Assembly: GCA_946481625.1 (NCBI GenBank) | Contig: CAMLOZ010000163.1 | Span: 1 to 7,351 of the forward strand | Source of the DNA: an uncultured Haloferula sp. | GTDB taxonomy: Bacteria > Verrucomicrobiota > Verrucomicrobiae > Verrucomicrobiales > Akkermansiaceae | Reading direction: 5' to 3' | DNA length: 7,351 bases | Shown: in pieces, positions 5,440 through 7,351 of the stretch | Layout: the number at the start of each line of letters is the position of its first letter | Numbering within the stretch: position 1 is the first letter of the stretch | Made by a program: the position numbers and the translations under genes | Notes under the pieces: model-generated | Seen by the model: only the letters and a program-made list of their open reading frames with translations | The model's database searches: none | What the model was told of the DNA's origin: nothing

Positions 5440-6723
5440 ATGACGGGAAAACGCGGGCTGACGCAGCAACACGTGGCGCGGATTCTGGGCGGCGAAAGTC
5501 CCGAGGTGGTGGCGGCACGGCTCGCCCCCGATCTCGCGAATCTGCCGGAGGTGCCGGCGGGTAGCGCGAAGGTCACGCGGGAGCGCGCCGAGGCGCTATG
5601 GCTAGAGGCGGGGCTGGACCCGGATCTGCGGAAAACGCTGCTGGACGGAGCAGCGGACGAGCTTCCGCTCTATCAGGGCAACATCGAGAACGCCATCGGC
5701 CTGATGAAGATGCCGCTGGGCCTGGCGGGGCCGCTGCGGATGAACGGGGTGGCGGCGAAGGGCGACTTCTGTATTCCCCTCGCCACGACCGAGGCCGCGC
5801 TGGTGGCCAGCTACCACCGCGGCTGCCGCCTGCTGACGGCGGCAGGCGGCTGCTCGGCCATGGTGCTCTACGAAAGCCTCAGCCGCGCCCCGGCTTTCGT
5901 TTTCAAGACCGCTCCCGAGGCCTGCCGCTTCACCGTATGGGCGGTGGACCAGTTCGAGGAATTCCAAAAGGTCGCCGGCACCACCACTTCGCACGGCAAG
6001 CTCATGGACATGGGCGTGACCATCGAGGGCAACCACGTCTATCTGAACTTCGAGTTCACCACCGGGGATGCCTCCGGGCAGAACATGGTAACGATCGCCG
6101 CCCAAGCCATCTGCGACCACATCGTCGGGCACTCCCCTGTCGCGCCGCAGCGGCACTACGTGGAGTCGAATCTCTCCGGCGACAAGAAGGCCAGCACCAA
6201 GGCCTACACCACCACCCGCGGCAAGAAGGTGACGGCGGAAGCCCGCCTCTCCGCGGAACTCGTGAAGAAGCACCTCCACACCACCCCGCGGGCGATGGAG
6301 CAGTACTGGCAGATGTCCGCGATCGGCGGCGTGCTGAGCGGCACCCTTGGCATCCACGGGCATTTCGCGAACGGCCTGACCGCCCTCTATCTCGCCACCG
6401 GCCAGGATGCCGCCTGCGTGGCCGAATCGGCGACCGGCGTGACCCGCTTCGAAGTCACCGAAGAAGGGGACCTCTACGCCTCCGTCACCTTGCCGGGCAT
6501 CATGGTCGGCACCGTCGGCGGCGGCACCGGCCTGCCGACACAGAAGGCCTGCCTCCAACTCATGGGCCTCTCGGGCCCCGGCCATGCACGGGCACTCGCG
6601 GAAGTATGCGCCGGCCTCCTGCTCGCCGGCGAACTCTCGATCATCGGCGCCCTGAGCGCCGGGCACTTCTCCCGCGCGCACCGCAAGCTCGCCCGGGACC
6701 GCAGCGGAGCCGAAAAAGCATGA
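5440..6723 (+). CDS. hmgA: Hydroxymethylglutaryl-CoA reductase (class I-like), mevalonate pathway
   Basis: Reduces HMG-CoA to mevalonate with two hydride transfers, the committed step of the mevalonate route to isoprenoids. It lacks transmembrane segments, so it is soluble, with 427 residues matching the catalytic portion of the family. Signatures are the substrate-binding ENAIGLMKMPLGLAGPL from Glu83 and PLATTEAALVAS with catalytic Glu118. The nicotinamide-site motif GDASGQNM (209-216) stands where eukaryotic enzymes have GDAMGMNM. Also present are Lys249/Lys250 in SGDKK, the catalytic Asp323 in ATGQDAACVAES and the catalytic His409 in SAGHFSRAH. The AGPL ending of the first motif and the DKK placement point to class I rather than the class II (Pseudomonas mevalonii) type; the cofactor is probably NADPH, by analogy. 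An in-frame TAA at 5425-5427 means ATG 5440 is the only usual start. GGAGG lies about 21 nt upstream, too far to be a standard ribosome binding site. The 3' end overlaps the next gene by 4 bp. Confidence 0.95.
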   Translation: MTGKRGLTQQHVARILGGESPEVVAARLAPDLANLPEVPAGSAKVTRERAEALWLEAGLDPDLRKTLLDGAADELPLYQGNIENAIGLMKMPLGLAGPLRMNGVAAKGDFCIPLATTEAALVASYHRGCRLLTAAGGCSAMVLYESLSRAPAFVFKTAPEACRFTVWAVDQFEEFQKVAGTTTSHGKLMDMGVTIEGNHVYLNFEFTTGDASGQNMVTIAAQAICDHIVGHSPVAPQRHYVESNLSGDKKASTKAYTTTRGKKVTAEARLSAELVKKHLHTTPRAMEQYWQMSAIGGVLSGTLGIHGHFANGLTALYLATGQDAACVAESATGVTRFEVTEEGDLYASVTLPGIMVGTVGGGTGLPTQKACLQLMGLSGPGHARALAEVCAGLLLAGELSIIGALSAGHFSRAHRKLARDRSGAEKA

Positions 6724-7351
6724 AACGCTGGTGGACCTATCAGAAGGAGCGTTTCCCGCTGCTTGCACACGGCCCACTCATCGCGGCCTTCAGCGCCTGC
6801 GCGGTCTCCTTCTCCTCCCTGATCCGCCACGCTCCGGTGCCGGGCCGGGAGATGTATCTCACCGCCTTCGTCGTGTGCCTCCTGATGTTCCTGCAACTGC
6901 GCATCGCGGATGAATTCAAGGATGCCGAAGACGACGCCCGCTGGCGTCCCTACCGGCCGGTGCCGCGCGGCCTCATCAAGCTCTCCGAACTCCGCGTCCT
7001 CTTCATCCTCGCCGCCGCCATCCAGCTCGGTCTCGTGCTATGGCTCGACCCGCGGCTCACCTGGGTGCTCGCCATCGCCTGGACCTACCTCGCGCTGATG
7101 AGCGTGGAGTTTTTCTGCCGCGATTGGCTCAAGGCGCGCCCCGTGGTCTATCTGATCAGCCACATGGGCATCATGCCCCTGGTGGACTTCTTCGGCACCG
7201 CCTGCGAATGGCTCCCCCGCGCCGGGAACCCACCACCGGGCCTGGGATGGTTCCTCGCCGCCAGCTTCTTCAATGGCGTCGTGATCGAACTGGGCCGCAA
7301 GCTCCGCCAGCCCGCCGACGAAGAAGAGGGCGTGGAAACCTACAGCGCGCT
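6720..7351 (+). CDS. UbiA-family prenyltransferase-like integral membrane protein, 3' end outside window
   Basis: 210 complete codons are present and the frame is still open at the right edge. UbiA-family enzymes are membrane proteins that attach a prenyl chain from a prenyl diphosphate to an acceptor such as a quinone ring, haem or glycerol phosphate. Hydrophobic helices are seen at about 18-36, 46-62, 92-110, 114-133, 141-162 and 175-192. The Mg-diphosphate-binding first acidic motif is LRIADEFKDAEDDARWRPYRPVPRG from Leu60, giving overlapping DxxxD pairs (Asp64, Asp68, Asp72) followed by the RPYRP..RG loop typical of the family. The second motif region reads NGVVIELGRKLRQPADEEE (185-203), with acidic residues but no canonical DxxxD. 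The start overlaps the HMG-CoA reductase stop as ATGA and has GGAG at 6706-6709, so the two are almost certainly co-translated. Acceptor substrate is unknown. I am sure of the membrane topology and fairly sure of the family. Confidence 0.8.
   Translation, partial: MKRWWTYQKERFPLLAHGPLIAAFSACAVSFSSLIRHAPVPGREMYLTAFVVCLLMFLQLRIADEFKDAEDDARWRPYRPVPRGLIKLSELRVLFILAAAIQLGLVLWLDPRLTWVLAIAWTYLALMSVEFFCRDWLKARPVVYLISHMGIMPLVDFFGTACEWLPRAGNPPPGLGWFLAASFFNGVVIELGRKLRQPADEEEGVETYSA

Noticed and set aside
5602..6777. A 391-codon minus-strand frame opposite HMG-CoA reductase.
   Set aside because: The opposite strand carries every catalytic motif of HMG-CoA reductase, and this frame shows only low-complexity Ala/Gly/Arg sequence.

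Overview
The window is high-GC bacterial chromosome (GC-rich third positions, AT-rich only in the spacers) with a dense layout of ordinary-looking housekeeping and accessory genes. The best guess for the host is a member of the Verrucomicrobiota (Planctomycetota-Verrucomicrobiota-Chlamydiota group). This rests on one architecture, a sensor kinase with a signal peptide, a large galactose-binding-like periplasmic region and a HisKA_3 kinase core, plus weak Shine-Dalgarno signals. It is an inference, not something read directly. No rRNA, tRNA, CRISPR array, insertion sequence or phage gene is visible.

Layout. Positions 1-917 (minus) hold a diacylglycerol-kinase-family lipid kinase that runs off the left edge, and 1051-1605 (minus) hold the nucleotide pyrophosphatase Maf. 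Between them, 944-1063 is a nested inverted repeat built from AAGTTCCAAG units. It also encodes the last residues of Maf. Divergent from maf, 1674-2555 (plus) is a periplasmic zinc-binding protein of the ZnuA/TroA type, without the permease or ATPase genes nearby. The short divergent spacer carries a perfect 13-bp palindrome. After an AT-rich spacer, a two-component pair follows on the plus strand: a histidine kinase (2685-4718) and a NarL/LuxR-type response regulator (4711-5367) that overlap by 8 bp. Next come HMG-CoA reductase (5440-6723) and, overlapping it by 4 bp, a UbiA-like integral membrane prenyltransferase (6720 to the right edge, incomplete).

How the genes fit together. The kinase and regulator are almost certainly partners. 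HMG-CoA reductase makes mevalonate, the committed precursor of isoprenoids by the mevalonate route. A translationally coupled UbiA-family enzyme would consume a prenyl diphosphate, so this looks like the start of an isoprenoid-product operon whose end product cannot be read here. The two-component pair sits only 72 bp upstream on the same strand and might control it or be co-transcribed, but nothing in the sequence proves this. The lipid kinase, Maf and the zinc-binding protein have no evident functional link to one another.

The most notable points are the nested inverted repeat that intrudes into maf, the discoidin-like sensor kinase, the HMG-CoA reductase/UbiA pair with its non-standard second acidic motif, and the palindrome in the divergent promoter region. 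I found no clear new defence or mobile system.
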